From positions 415,366 through 479,365 of the forward strand of contig NZ_FNNG01000001.1 in the NCBI RefSeq assembly GCF_900106765.1: a stretch of DNA of 64,000 bases, given 5' to 3'. This document shows, piece by piece, positions 53,694-62,102 of this stretch (position 1 is its first letter; each line of letters opens with the position of its first letter). The notes beneath the pieces were generated by a model. The model worked only from the letters and a program-made list of their open reading frames with translations. It did no database searches and was not told where the DNA came from. The stretch comes from Tepidimicrobium xylanilyticum. Its GTDB lineage: Bacteria; Bacillota; Clostridia; Tissierellales; Tepidimicrobiaceae. Position numbers and translations under genes: made by a program.

Positions 53694-54397
53694 GTTATCA
53701 CCCGTTTTCCTTGACCATAATATGCATTTTTCCCATGTTTCCTTAAATAATGTTTATCCAATAAAACCTGCTGCATCCTTTCGCTTCTATGGATTACTAT
53801 ATTATGCCAGGCCATAAAAGCGACCTCCTCTAACACTACTGCATTATAAACAGCATCATGAGCTGATTTTCCGAAAGCAAAGGGGCCATGATCTGCTACT
53901 AATATTGCAGGTGTTTCCATAGGGTCAATGTTTCTCTCTTTAAAAGTTTCAACTATTAACTTCCCAGTTTCTAATTCATAATTCCCCATTATTTCCTCTC
54001 TACTCATAAGCCTTGTACATGGAATATCTCCATAGAAATAGTCTCCATGAGTAGTTCCTAGAGCTGGAATATCCATTCTACCTTGAGCCATTATAGTAGC
54101 CCATTTTGAATGGGTATGCACAATACCCCAGATATTATCATAATTTCTATATACTTCTAAGTGAGTTGGAGTATCACTTGATGGGTTTAATTTCCCTTCC
54201 ACTACATTTCCCTCTAAGTCTAATACAACCATATCCTCAATAGTCATCTTGTCATATTCTACGCCAGAGGGTTTTATTACCACATATCTTCGACTTTCAT
54301 CTATTGCCGAAACATTACCCCAAGTAAAAGTTACAAGTTCATATTTAGGTAATAAGATATTGGCTTCATAAACCTGCCTCTTTAAATCTTCCAGCAT
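53690..54397 (-). CDS. ulaF: L-ribulose-5-phosphate 4-epimerase (AraD/UlaF-like)
   Basis: A 235-residue class II aldolase-fold epimerase producing D-xylulose-5-phosphate. Motifs are [57 protein letters not shown] with two metal histidines, and [20 protein letters not shown] 54397 lies nine bases after GGAGG; the ATG at 54406 touches that site. It links the sugar operon to the pentose phosphate pathway. Confidence 0.93.
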   Translation of the reverse strand: MLEDLKRQVYEANILLPKYELVTFTWGNVSAIDESRRYVVIKPSGVEYDKMTIEDMVVLDLEGNVVEGKLNPSSDTPTHLEVYRNYDNIWGIVHTHSKWATIMAQGRMDIPALGTTHGDYFYGDIPCTRLMSREEIMGNYELETGKLIVETFKERNIDPMETPAILVADHGPFAFGKSAHDAVYNAVVLEEVAFMAWHNIVIHRSERMQQVLLDKHYLRKHGKNAYYGQGKRVIT

Positions 54398-54398
54398 A

Positions 54399-55433
54399 TT
54401 AATCATCCTCCACTATATATAGACAAGCCTCATGAAGAGTATTGTTTGCTGCCATAATAATATCCCTATCTTCTTCATTTATTACATAGACATTAGCTGG
54501 CCCTCTACCTTCATCTATTGTGATGATTTCATATTTCCCATCCACAAACTGTACCATGAATAGTTCTGCATTCTTTCTTCTAGCACCACCTATAAAGGTT
54601 CTTTTGCCCCTTATTTTACCACCCCAAACGACATGAACAAACTCCGTTTCATTTGGGTATTCATAAACCACCTGGTATTCTCCATCAATCTCTTTATTTA
54701 TTCTATATTCTGTACCATGAAAAGGCTCTATGGTAGCTAACTCTTCTAAGCCGTCTCCATCTATATCGCATAGAGCTATATCGCTAATTGGCCTTTTTAT
54801 AATGTTTTCAACAGCCCACTTATCTCCTTCTTTTTGAGGTGGTGTTACAACGAATACTCCTTCATCTGCAGTAATAAATCCTGATTCTAGACCTTTCCAA
54901 TTACCTCTATAATAGCCATGATTTCTGGTCAATCCTTCTTGAATGATTTCTAGTTCTACAGCTTCTGACAAATCCTTCGGAAGCTTTCCTACAAATATCT
55001 TTCCTGGATCAGACCAATCATTTCTATCCTTTTTAGATGTACATAAAGTTGCTCCAACAAAATAATTTTGTCCGCCAGCCTGCAATATATCAAATCTATG
55101 AACGTAAGGTAAATACATGAAATCTTTAATTTCCCATTTCCCATCTACATATTTTCCATGAACAATTTTAGATTCCTTTGCATTAAAACCTGGGAAAAAT
55201 CCTTGACTGGCTAAAAATTCTCCATTGGTTCCGGGTATTGGAATTATAGACATAGTTCCACCACCCTTGTCCCATACTACTTCTTTCTTTTCAAAATTCT
55301 CTCCACTGTAACTATAACAGGGACCATCAATTGCTTCACTTGCAAAGATTAATTTCAACTGGCCATCTACATATATGGCTCCTGTACTATAACATCTTTC
55401 TATTTCATCTAGTATCATCCTTCTTATTTTCAT
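54399..55433 (-). CDS. Beta-propeller-like (FG-GAP/VCBS-type) protein in the ula operon
   Basis: A 344-residue protein with repeated beta-rich units, as in a six- or seven-bladed propeller. [25 protein letters not shown] (about 220-245) is a typical FG-GAP calcium-loop motif. Other blades can be guessed around [22 protein letters not shown] and [24 protein letters not shown]. There is no signal peptide, so it should be cytoplasmic. It has no counterpart in the E. coli ula operon. It may be a lactonase, an isomerase or a sensor of the sugar; I cannot choose. Confidence 0.65.
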   Translation of the reverse strand: MKIRRMILDEIERCYSTGAIYVDGQLKLIFASEAIDGPCYSYSGENFEKKEVVWDKGGGTMSIIPIPGTNGEFLASQGFFPGFNAKESKIVHGKYVDGKWEIKDFMYLPYVHRFDILQAGGQNYFVGATLCTSKKDRNDWSDPGKIFVGKLPKDLSEAVELEIIQEGLTRNHGYYRGNWKGLESGFITADEGVFVVTPPQKEGDKWAVENIIKRPISDIALCDIDGDGLEELATIEPFHGTEYRINKEIDGEYQVVYEYPNETEFVHVVWGGKIRGKRTFIGGARRKNAELFMVQFVDGKYEIITIDEGRGPANVYVINEEDRDIIMAANNTLHEACLYIVEDD

Positions 55434-55442
55434 CGCTACTAT

Positions 55443-56273
55443 CTACCTCTTCAATAATATTTTTTCGATAGCTTTAGACACGCCTTCGCTATCATTATCA
55501 TCTGTAATATAATCTGCAACTCCCTTTAATTCCTCTACTGCATTGCCCATGGCAATGGATAATCCAGCCTTATTAAACATTGAAATATCATTATAATAAT
55601 CTCCAAAAACACAGACTTGTTCAAGCCTTATTCCTAACTCATTAGCTAGAAGCTCCACGCCTTTTCCTTTATTCACACCATTCGGACCAATATCCAGCAG
55701 ATTTTTCCTGCTTGATGTGCAGTAGAAGTTGGTATTTACCTTAATATATTCCTCAACCTTTTCTGCCTCTTCATCATGCTGTGTAAACACCAATAGTTTA
55801 GTTATATCTTTATCCTTTAGACCATCTAACACTTTAGGCACATATAAAATTTCCATAGACATATTAAAGGAAGCCGCATCCCTATTATAAAGTATAAAGT
55901 TTGTCTGAAAATCTCCTTCGCCAGTAAAATAAGCTTGGCAATCCGTTAGTACGGCAAATTGTATATTATTATTTCTTAAATATTCCATTACTCCTTTAAC
56001 CTGGCAGAAATCCATGACTTTTTTATAGATGGTATTTTGAAAATTTATATCCGTTATATAAGCTCCATTAGAGGCTATTGTAGGAATTTTTATATTCAAT
56101 TTCTTTGAATACAACCTCATCATGCCTGGAATTCTGCCAGTACATATGCTAAAAAGTATTCCATTTTGATGTAGTTCATCTACATTATTCTTTAACCTTT
56201 CTGTTATCTTCTTTTCAGAATTCAAAAGAGTACCATCTAAATCACAAATAACTAATCGAATATCCTTTGTCAA
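55443..56273 (-). CDS. Cof-type HAD-superfamily phosphatase
   Basis: A 276-residue HAD phosphatase of the Cof subfamily. It has DLDGTLLNSEKKIT with the nucleophile aspartate, SICTGRIPGM as motif II, and VCVFGDYYNDISMFNKAGLSIAMGNAVEELK as motifs III and IV. Motif IV reads GDYYND where most relatives have GDxxND. Such enzymes dephosphorylate sugar phosphates. The start is TTG 56273 behind GGAGG. It lies between the PTS genes and the propeller gene, so it may remove phosphate from a dead-end pathway product. Confidence 0.9.
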   Translation of the reverse strand: MTKDIRLVICDLDGTLLNSEKKITERLKNNVDELHQNGILFSICTGRIPGMMRLYSKKLNIKIPTIASNGAYITDINFQNTIYKKVMDFCQVKGVMEYLRNNNIQFAVLTDCQAYFTGEGDFQTNFILYNRDAASFNMSMEILYVPKVLDGLKDKDITKLLVFTQHDEEAEKVEEYIKVNTNFYCTSSRKNLLDIGPNGVNKGKGVELLANELGIRLEQVCVFGDYYNDISMFNKAGLSIAMGNAVEELKGVADYITDDNDSEGVSKAIEKILLKR

Positions 56274-56282
56274 TTTTTCCTC

Positions 56283-56570
56283 CTAGCACAATCCCGCTTC
56301 TTTTAATCTATCCTTAGCCTCTTCAACTGATAGAATGTTCTTCATGCCTATAATCTTAACTCCTTTGGCCTCGGCGTCCTTAAACATATCTACGAAATTT
56401 GCTGAACAAAATACTACATCATAATTCTTTGCTGCTGATTTACCTTCAGAAATTGAGCAATGACGAATTTCCCTTATTTCTATTCCTAATTCCTTTAAGG
56501 CCTGTTGAACCTTCATCTTCATCATCAAACTTGTACCTGCGCCATTAGCACATGATACTAAAATTCTCAT
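56283..56570 (-). CDS. ulaB: PTS ascorbate-type EIIB component
   Basis: A 95-residue phosphotransfer protein. The phosphorylated cysteine lies in ILVSCANGAGTSLMMKMKV, the loop of the lactose/ascorbate EIIB fold. It passes phosphate from EIIA to the sugar in EIIC. It lies 17 bases downstream of the EIIC gene. Confidence 0.92.
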   Translation of the reverse strand: MRILVSCANGAGTSLMMKMKVQQALKELGIEIREIRHCSISEGKSAAKNYDVVFCSANFVDMFKDAEAKGVKIIGMKNILSVEEAKDRLKEAGLC

Positions 56571-56587
56571 ACTAACCCTCCTTAATA

Positions 56588-58033
56588 TTAATTTTTAGCT
56601 ACAATTTTGCTATATTCTTCATAGTCATCAGTAACTAAGAAGTATGTCTCCTTATTTCTTCTATATTGAATTTGTGGTATAACAACTAGGAATGCTACTA
56701 CCAATGCTAGACCAAGGTAGCTTAAATTTTTCATTACTACTGTAAATGTAGGCCATACAACTGCCCAGTCCCACATTCCAAGGTAACCACCATATTGTGA
56801 TAATCCAACCATTCCAGCAATAAATGCTGAACCAAATACTTGACATAGACCAGCTATAAATGGTGCTATCATAGCTGCCTTATATCCACCCTTGTTATTA
56901 GCAAATACTGCAATTGTTGCATTATCAAAGAATACAGGAACGAAACCTGCCACTATTATTGTAGGACTCTTCAATGCTATTAAGGCTATTATGGCTAAGA
57001 ATTGTCCCAATGCTCCAAATAAGAATCCTATAGTAACAGCATTTTGTGACCCAAAACCATAAGCTGCAGCACAGTCAATGCCAGGCACAGCTCCTGGTAG
57101 CAATCTTGAAGAAATACCTTGGAAGGATTCAGTTAACTCTCCTACGAATGTTCTAACTCCAAGTTGTAATATTGCCAGATAAACAGCAAAGTTAAGTGAA
57201 GTAGTTAGAATGTAGAAGAAGAAGTTGGCTCCTTCATTCATAAATCCTTGTTCTACCAGGTAAGGTTTTCCTAATACTAATAAAATAGCTCCAAAGAAAA
57301 TGGTCATTAGTATTGAAGTAGATACCATATTTTCATTAAATATTGATAAAAATCCTGGTAATTCTACATCTTCTAATTTCTTACTACTACCTTTTTTACC
57401 AATCTTATCAGCTAATTTAGAGAAAACATAAAGTCCAAACATCTGTTGATGAGCTATACAGAAACCTGCTCCACCAGTCAATTCCTGACTAATTTCTACA
57501 GTTAAATTGGAACCAACTGCCCAGTAAAGTCCAAGAACTATTGACATAATTAATAGTATTTGAGTATTACCCAATTGAGGGAAGCAAAATAGTATAAGCC
57601 AAAAAGCAGTTGCAGCTTGCTGCATTTGCACATGACCTGTTGTAAATAATGAACGTATTTTTGTATATTTCTTAAATCGTACTAGTATAATATTGAAAAT
57701 AAATGCGATAAGCAATAATATCATAACTTGAGTAAATGCTCTACCCATTCTTTCCATTCCTGCTGTAACAGCATTTTGACCAAAATACGGATCTATTACT
57801 ACTGCCGATAAGTTAAATCTATCCTTTAGTCCAACTAGTATTGGTCTAAAGTTAGATACTAATCCACCAGAACCAACTTGCAAAATCATGTATCCTACTG
57901 TAGCTTTAATAAATCCTGCCAAAGACTCATACCAAGGCTTTCTCAATAATATATACCCTACTAAAACCATCAAACCAATAAAATATGCTGGTTGTGTCAG
58001 AATATTGCTGACAAAAAAGTCCCAAATAAACAT
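56588..58033 (-). CDS. ulaA: PTS ascorbate-type EIIC permease
   Basis: A 481-residue membrane channel with about 11 helices, of the UlaA/SgaT family: NILTQPAYFIGLMVLVGYILL, GFIKATVGYMILQVGSGGLVSNFRPI, TTGHVQMQQA and AAYGFGSQNAVTIGFLFGALG. UlaA carries L-ascorbate while it is phosphorylated. Homologues may take other acidic sugars, and the missing downstream UlaD leaves the substrate open. Confidence 0.92.
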   Translation of the reverse strand: MFIWDFFVSNILTQPAYFIGLMVLVGYILLRKPWYESLAGFIKATVGYMILQVGSGGLVSNFRPILVGLKDRFNLSAVVIDPYFGQNAVTAGMERMGRAFTQVMILLLIAFIFNIILVRFKKYTKIRSLFTTGHVQMQQAATAFWLILFCFPQLGNTQILLIMSIVLGLYWAVGSNLTVEISQELTGGAGFCIAHQQMFGLYVFSKLADKIGKKGSSKKLEDVELPGFLSIFNENMVSTSILMTIFFGAILLVLGKPYLVEQGFMNEGANFFFYILTTSLNFAVYLAILQLGVRTFVGELTESFQGISSRLLPGAVPGIDCAAAYGFGSQNAVTIGFLFGALGQFLAIIALIALKSPTIIVAGFVPVFFDNATIAVFANNKGGYKAAMIAPFIAGLCQVFGSAFIAGMVGLSQYGGYLGMWDWAVVWPTFTVVMKNLSYLGLALVVAFLVVIPQIQYRRNKETYFLVTDDYEEYSKIVAKN

Positions 58034-58056
58034 AATCTTACCTCCTCATTGGAATA

Positions 58057-58512
58057 TTATAAATTGTATTTTGAAACAATTGCCTTCAAATCCTCTAAAC
58101 CCTTAGCATCTAGCAATTCATCAACTATATCTTGGTTAGATAACATTTCCGCCAATTTTGTTAGATTTTCAAGATGTTTATCGTGATTTTCCGAGGCAAT
58201 TGTAAAAAACAATTTGGCATCCTTTTCCCTGTCTTCTTCGTCGAACTTGACTACCTCTTCAACCTTCATAAAAGAAACTGCAGTTTTATAGACTCCCCGA
58301 GCATTTTCCTGAGCATGAGGCAAAGCTATCATCGGCGCTATTACTATATATGGACCATATTTTTTAACACATTCTATTATCTCATCAGCATAACTAGGAT
58401 CTACAGAGCCATCCTTAATCAGTGGTTCGCAGGATGCCCTTATGGCATCCTCCCACGAATCAAAGGCTATTTTAAAAGTGTAATGTTTATTTTCTATAAT
58501 CTGCCCTAACAT
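58057..58512 (-). CDS. ulaC: PTS ascorbate/fructose-type EIIA component
   Basis: A 151-residue EIIA of the mannitol/fructose/ascorbate type. The phosphorylated histidine is in VIAPMIALPHAQENARGV. FKIAFDSWEDAIRASCEPLIKDGSV marks the N-terminal part. It receives phosphate from HPr and passes it to EIIB. It is encoded between the lactonase and EIIC genes. Confidence 0.92.
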   Translation of the reverse strand: MLGQIIENKHYTFKIAFDSWEDAIRASCEPLIKDGSVDPSYADEIIECVKKYGPYIVIAPMIALPHAQENARGVYKTAVSFMKVEEVVKFDEEDREKDAKLFFTIASENHDKHLENLTKLAEMLSNQDIVDELLDAKGLEDLKAIVSKYNL

Positions 58513-58523
58513 TTAACTTCCTC

Positions 58524-59582
58524 CTATAAAATAGATCTAAATGGCACATTTTGCTCTTCAGTAAAGCAATCTTCGAAGCCTCTTCTATAATGATACTGAA
58601 TTAAATCTTTATCCCTAGGCCATACATACTTTCCGCCTACATCCCAAATAAATGGATGAAATTTATATTGCAGCACATCTTTCTTATAGTTGTAAAGTAG
58701 CAGTATTTCCAGCGGATCTGCCTTGAAATTCGTCCATACATCATAATGGATTGGAATAACTACCTTACAGCGGAGAGCTTCCGCCATTCTTAATATGTCT
58801 ATTGATGTCATCTTATCTTGACAACCTACTGGATTCTCACCATAAGATCCCAATGCAATATCAATGTTATAATCTTTTCCATGCTTAGCATAGTAAATTG
58901 AATAATGTGAATCCCCACTATGATATACACTTCCAGCAGGAGTTTTAATTAAAAAGTTAACCGCCTTTTCATCCATATCCGTTGGGCAAACTCCCCTAAT
59001 GTCTTCATCAGTAGTTACAAGACACGTTCTATCAAAACTATCTAAGACTATAATTTCTACATCATTTATCTTTACCACATCTCCTGGGACTACAACCTTA
59101 CATCTTTCTTCCGGAACTCCATAGCTTATCCATTTTTTAACTGATTCCTTTGGTCCAATAAACGGAACGTTTTCATCACAGTTTTTAATAACTGCTGCTG
59201 CAAAGAATGGATCAATATGATCATTGTGATAATGGGTTGATAATACAGCATCAACTTTGGTAACTGCAAAAGGGTCAAGTACTATAGGTGCAGCTCTTAA
59301 GTTTGGTTGAGTCATCCTACCACCAGTCATATTTCTCATTTGATGGAAAGGAGCCATTTCCTTAACCTTTTTAGTTCTCTTACCATTTCCAAACCAAAGG
59401 TCAATAGCAATATTCGTATTGTTTTCAGTCTTTATCCAGATACCAGTACAGCCAATCCACCACATTGCAAAAGTACCAGGCTCTACAATTTCCTCATCAA
59501 TTTCTTCATTTAACCACGTGCCCCACTCAGGAAATGCTCCGAGTATCCAACTTTCCCTTGTGATCTCATCTATCATCTTCAT
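58524..59582 (-). CDS. ulaG: L-ascorbate-6-phosphate lactonase (UlaG-like)
   Basis: A 352-residue metallo-beta-lactamase-fold hydrolase very similar to E. coli UlaG along its length: [40 protein letters not shown], the metal motif [27 protein letters not shown] and [15 protein letters not shown]. UlaG opens L-ascorbate-6-phosphate to 3-keto-L-gulonate-6-phosphate. ATG 59582 sits six bases after GGAGG, and the upstream ATG 59600 has no site. It is the first gene of the operon. Confidence 0.95.
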   Translation of the reverse strand: MKMIDEITRESWILGAFPEWGTWLNEEIDEEIVEPGTFAMWWIGCTGIWIKTENNTNIAIDLWFGNGKRTKKVKEMAPFHQMRNMTGGRMTQPNLRAAPIVLDPFAVTKVDAVLSTHYHNDHIDPFFAAAVIKNCDENVPFIGPKESVKKWISYGVPEERCKVVVPGDVVKINDVEIIVLDSFDRTCLVTTDEDIRGVCPTDMDEKAVNFLIKTPAGSVYHSGDSHYSIYYAKHGKDYNIDIALGSYGENPVGCQDKMTSIDILRMAEALRCKVVIPIHYDVWTNFKADPLEILLLYNYKKDVLQYKFHPFIWDVGGKYVWPRDKDLIQYHYRRGFEDCFTEEQNVPFRSIL

Positions 59583-59600
59583 AATATCCCTCCAATTCAT

Positions 59601-59962
59601 TAGTCATGCCTGTTTTCATAATTTATTATGCACTGCTTCTTTTAATTAAAGTATATTACTTTTTCCTACACTTTTCAATAAGTTTATGGATTTTTTGATA
59701 GATATTTTATGAGCTTTTTGAACGTTTTATGTTTTTTGTAGATATTTTCGTTCTTTTAATGAACTTTTAAGGTAATTCAACGAATCTTTTATTAAAATCT
59801 TGATTGTTTAGAAAAACTTGATATAATTATATATAAATATGTTGAGACAAAATGGTTTGACTTCTAAAATATTTAAATTCACATTATATGATTTAATGCC
59901 AGCCGCGACTATTGATTTTTATACCGGTTACAATTATTAACCAATAAAGTTAGGAGAATTCT
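59601..59962. promoter_or_regulatory. Divergent control region of the ula-type operon
   Basis: 361 AT-rich bases between ulaG and the DeoR-type regulator gene. Half-sites of a likely operator recur: TTGAACG at 59718-59724 and the inverted pair GTTC (59750-59753) / GAAC (59761-59764), with TTCAACG at 59777-59783. For the regulator gene, TTGATT (59800-59805), a 16-base spacer and TATAAT (59822-59827) make a good plus-strand promoter. Confidence 0.6.
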
Positions 59963-60727
59963 ATGAAAAACAATATGAATATTGTCAATTCCAGACGCGA
60001 GAAGATAATGAACATTCTTAAAACAGAGAGATCCATTAAAGTTGCAGATCTATCGGAAATTCTTGAAGTATCTCCTTTGACTATAAGAAGGGATTTAGAA
60101 TACTTGGCAAAACTTGGCCTAATTGAAAGATTTCATGGAGGAGCAAATCTAGTAGAAGAACCCATCGATAAGGAAAATATGATTTTAAGCCAAAAGAAAA
60201 ATGCCATTGCTAAAAAAGCCGCAGAGTTTATCAACGATAATGAAACTATATTTATAAATTCTTCCTCAACAGCCCTTTTAACTTTACAACATTTAAAAGA
60301 TAAAAGGGTTACCGTTATTACCAATAATGGTAAAGCTTTAGGTTTAGATATAGACAGTAAAATATCTTTGGTATTAACCGGTGGAGATATTAAATTCCCT
60401 AAAGCAGCATTATCAGGAGAATTTGCCATAAGCAACTTATCCAAGGTTACAGCAACTAGATCCATAATTGGTGTAAGTGGTTTAAGTTTTGAAATGGGGT
60501 TAACTTCCTTCTATTTGGATGAAGTAGCTGTAAACCAGCTCATGCTTACTAGAGTGTCGGAAGGTGCCATAGTAGTAACAGACAGCAGCAAACTGGGCCG
60601 TAACGAAACTTTTGTATCTGGAGAAATTTCAACTATATCCATGTTAATAACCGACAGAGACGCAGATAGAGCCTTTGTAGAAAAGTTAGAAAAAATGGGC
60701 ATACAAGTTATTTTAGTTGATTATTAA
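59963..60727 (+). CDS. DeoR-family repressor of the ula-type operon
   Basis: A 254-residue regulator. The N-terminal helix-turn-helix is RREKIMNILKTERSIKVADLSEILEVSPLTIRRDLEYLAK with the DeoR signature. The C-terminal sugar-phosphate isomerase-like domain has ETIFINSSSTALLTLQHL and TAVVTDSSKLGRNETF-type segments. Such repressors release DNA on binding a phosphorylated sugar. It is divergent from the ula genes, as expected for UlaR. AGGAG lies six bases before the ATG. Confidence 0.92.
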   Translation: MKNNMNIVNSRREKIMNILKTERSIKVADLSEILEVSPLTIRRDLEYLAKLGLIERFHGGANLVEEPIDKENMILSQKKNAIAKKAAEFINDNETIFINSSSTALLTLQHLKDKRVTVITNNGKALGLDIDSKISLVLTGGDIKFPKAALSGEFAISNLSKVTATRSIIGVSGLSFEMGLTSFYLDEVAVNQLMLTRVSEGAIVVTDSSKLGRNETFVSGEISTISMLITDRDADRAFVEKLEKMGIQVILVDY

Positions 60728-60730
60728 TTG

Positions 60731-60772
60731 AACCTCCATTATGCAAATCAATTTGTATAATGGAGGTTTTTT
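60731..60772 (+). terminator. Intrinsic terminator of the deoR-type gene
   Basis: AACCTCCATTAT pairs with ATAATGGAGGTT and leads into TTTTTT. A nearly identical hairpin lies at 61853-61892. Confidence 0.9.
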
Positions 60773-60873
60773 AATGTAAAATTTTCTTAATATAATATTA
60801 TATTCTTTAAGTTTACAAGTAATTCTTTAAAATATATAATATATGTATTATCGAAGTAGGAAGGAGCATATAC

Positions 60874-61806
60874 ATGAAAAGATTTATGTTTTCACTATTA
60901 ATAGCAATTATACTAATAGGAAATATTACCCCTATAGCCTACGGAGAAGAGGTAGAGCTATCCATAGAAGAAGAAAAGTATCTATTACTTAAGGAAGAAA
61001 ATTTAAGATTAAGAAAGGAAATACTCAGGTTAAGGAACCAATTAAGTAAAAGAAAAGCGATAAAAATACCAGTCCTCATGTATCACCATCTATTGAAACA
61101 AGAGGATATAGAAAAATACAATTGGTCTAATAATACTAATATAATATCAGTAGAAGCCTTTCAAGAACAAATGGATTATCTGTACGAAAATGATTTTTAT
61201 ACTGCAACCTTAGATGAACTTAGGTCCTTTTTAGATGGAGAAATTACTCTGCCAGAAAAAACTGTAGTTATTACCTTCGATGATGGTTATTTAAGCAATG
61301 CTTTGTACGCTTATCCAATTCTAAAAAATTATAATTTCAGAGGAACCATCTTTATGTTAGGATATAGGGTCAATGATGTTCAAGCTCCTTTTGACCCCAG
61401 TACTACCCAATCTATCAGCATATACGAAGCCTATAAATATGAGGATGTATTCGATTACGAGAGCCATACCTACGCCCTTCATGATGAAGATGAAAATGGA
61501 GGCAAATTGCTCATATCATCAGATAAAAACCTAATCCTTGAAGACTTAAAAAAGAGCAAGGAATTATTAAATGCTAAATATTTTGCCTATCCCTTTGGTA
61601 AGTATGATGAAAATACCATAGAATATTTAAAGGAAACTGGATACGAAATGGCCTTTACAATCAAACCAGGATATATAACTAAAGAATCGGATAAATACGA
61701 ATTACCAAGATTCAATATATCTCCTCATACGCCTTTAAGTAGGTTCAAGAGAATAGTAAATGGAATTGAAGATATAGTGCCACAATCTAACAAAGACCCA
61801 TCCTAG
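60874..61806 (+). CDS. Exported polysaccharide deacetylase
   Basis: A 310-residue secreted NodB-type deacetylase. A signal peptide (RFMFSLLIAIILIGNITPIAYG) is followed by a short coiled coil (30-62) and the catalytic domain. Motifs are IPVLMYHHLL, TFDDGYLSN with the catalytic aspartate pair, FDYESHTYALHD with metal histidines, and AKYFAYPFGKYDE. It removes acetyl groups from cell-wall or surface polysaccharide outside the membrane. It resembles the PgaB/IcaB-type group more than peptidoglycan PgdA. The start follows AAGGAG. Confidence 0.9.
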   Translation: MKRFMFSLLIAIILIGNITPIAYGEEVELSIEEEKYLLLKEENLRLRKEILRLRNQLSKRKAIKIPVLMYHHLLKQEDIEKYNWSNNTNIISVEAFQEQMDYLYENDFYTATLDELRSFLDGEITLPEKTVVITFDDGYLSNALYAYPILKNYNFRGTIFMLGYRVNDVQAPFDPSTTQSISIYEAYKYEDVFDYESHTYALHDEDENGGKLLISSDKNLILEDLKKSKELLNAKYFAYPFGKYDENTIEYLKETGYEMAFTIKPGYITKESDKYELPRFNISPHTPLSRFKRIVNGIEDIVPQSNKDPS

Positions 61807-61852
61807 AACCTTATGATGCCATATTCTATGGCAAAACCTCCTTTAATAATAA

Positions 61853-61892
61853 AACCTCCATTATACAAATTAATATTTGCATAATGGAGGTT
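61853..61892. terminator. Bidirectional terminator between the deacetylase and ThiS-like genes
   Basis: AACCTCCATTATACAAAT pairs with ATTTGCATAATGGAGGTT-type sequence around TAAT. It lies between the deacetylase (plus) and carrier gene (minus) and matches the hairpin at 60731-60772 in sequence. Confidence 0.85.
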
Positions 61893-61907
61893 TATATATT
61901 TAGATTT

Positions 61908-62102
61908 TTAGCCTCCACCAAGAAGACTAAATATCTCTACATTGCTGTTTTCACTAAGTTTTGTTTTATCATAGTCTTTCATGGCTATTTTCTTGCCATC
62001 AACTTTTACCATTACAATATTTATAGAAAACCCCATTCTTTCGACTAATTCATAAACAGTGATTCCTGAAGGAAAATCCCTTTTCTTCCCGTTTACTATC
62101 AT
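61908..62102 (-). CDS. ThiS/MoaD-like sulfur carrier
   Basis: A 64-residue ubiquitin-fold protein ending in the diagnostic SLLGGG (double glycine). It starts MIVNGKKRDFPSGITVYELVERMG. Such carriers are thiocarboxylated and give sulfur to thiamine (ThiS) or molybdopterin (MoaD). The start is the ATG at 62102, overlapping the oxidoreductase stop (ATGA); the longer frame to 62174 would run inside that gene. Coupling to a pterin-tungsten enzyme points to a MoaD-like role in its cofactor. No thi genes are nearby. Confidence 0.85.
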   Translation of the reverse strand: MIVNGKKRDFPSGITVYELVERMGFSINIVMVKVDGKKIAMKDYDKTKLSENSNVEIFSLLGGG

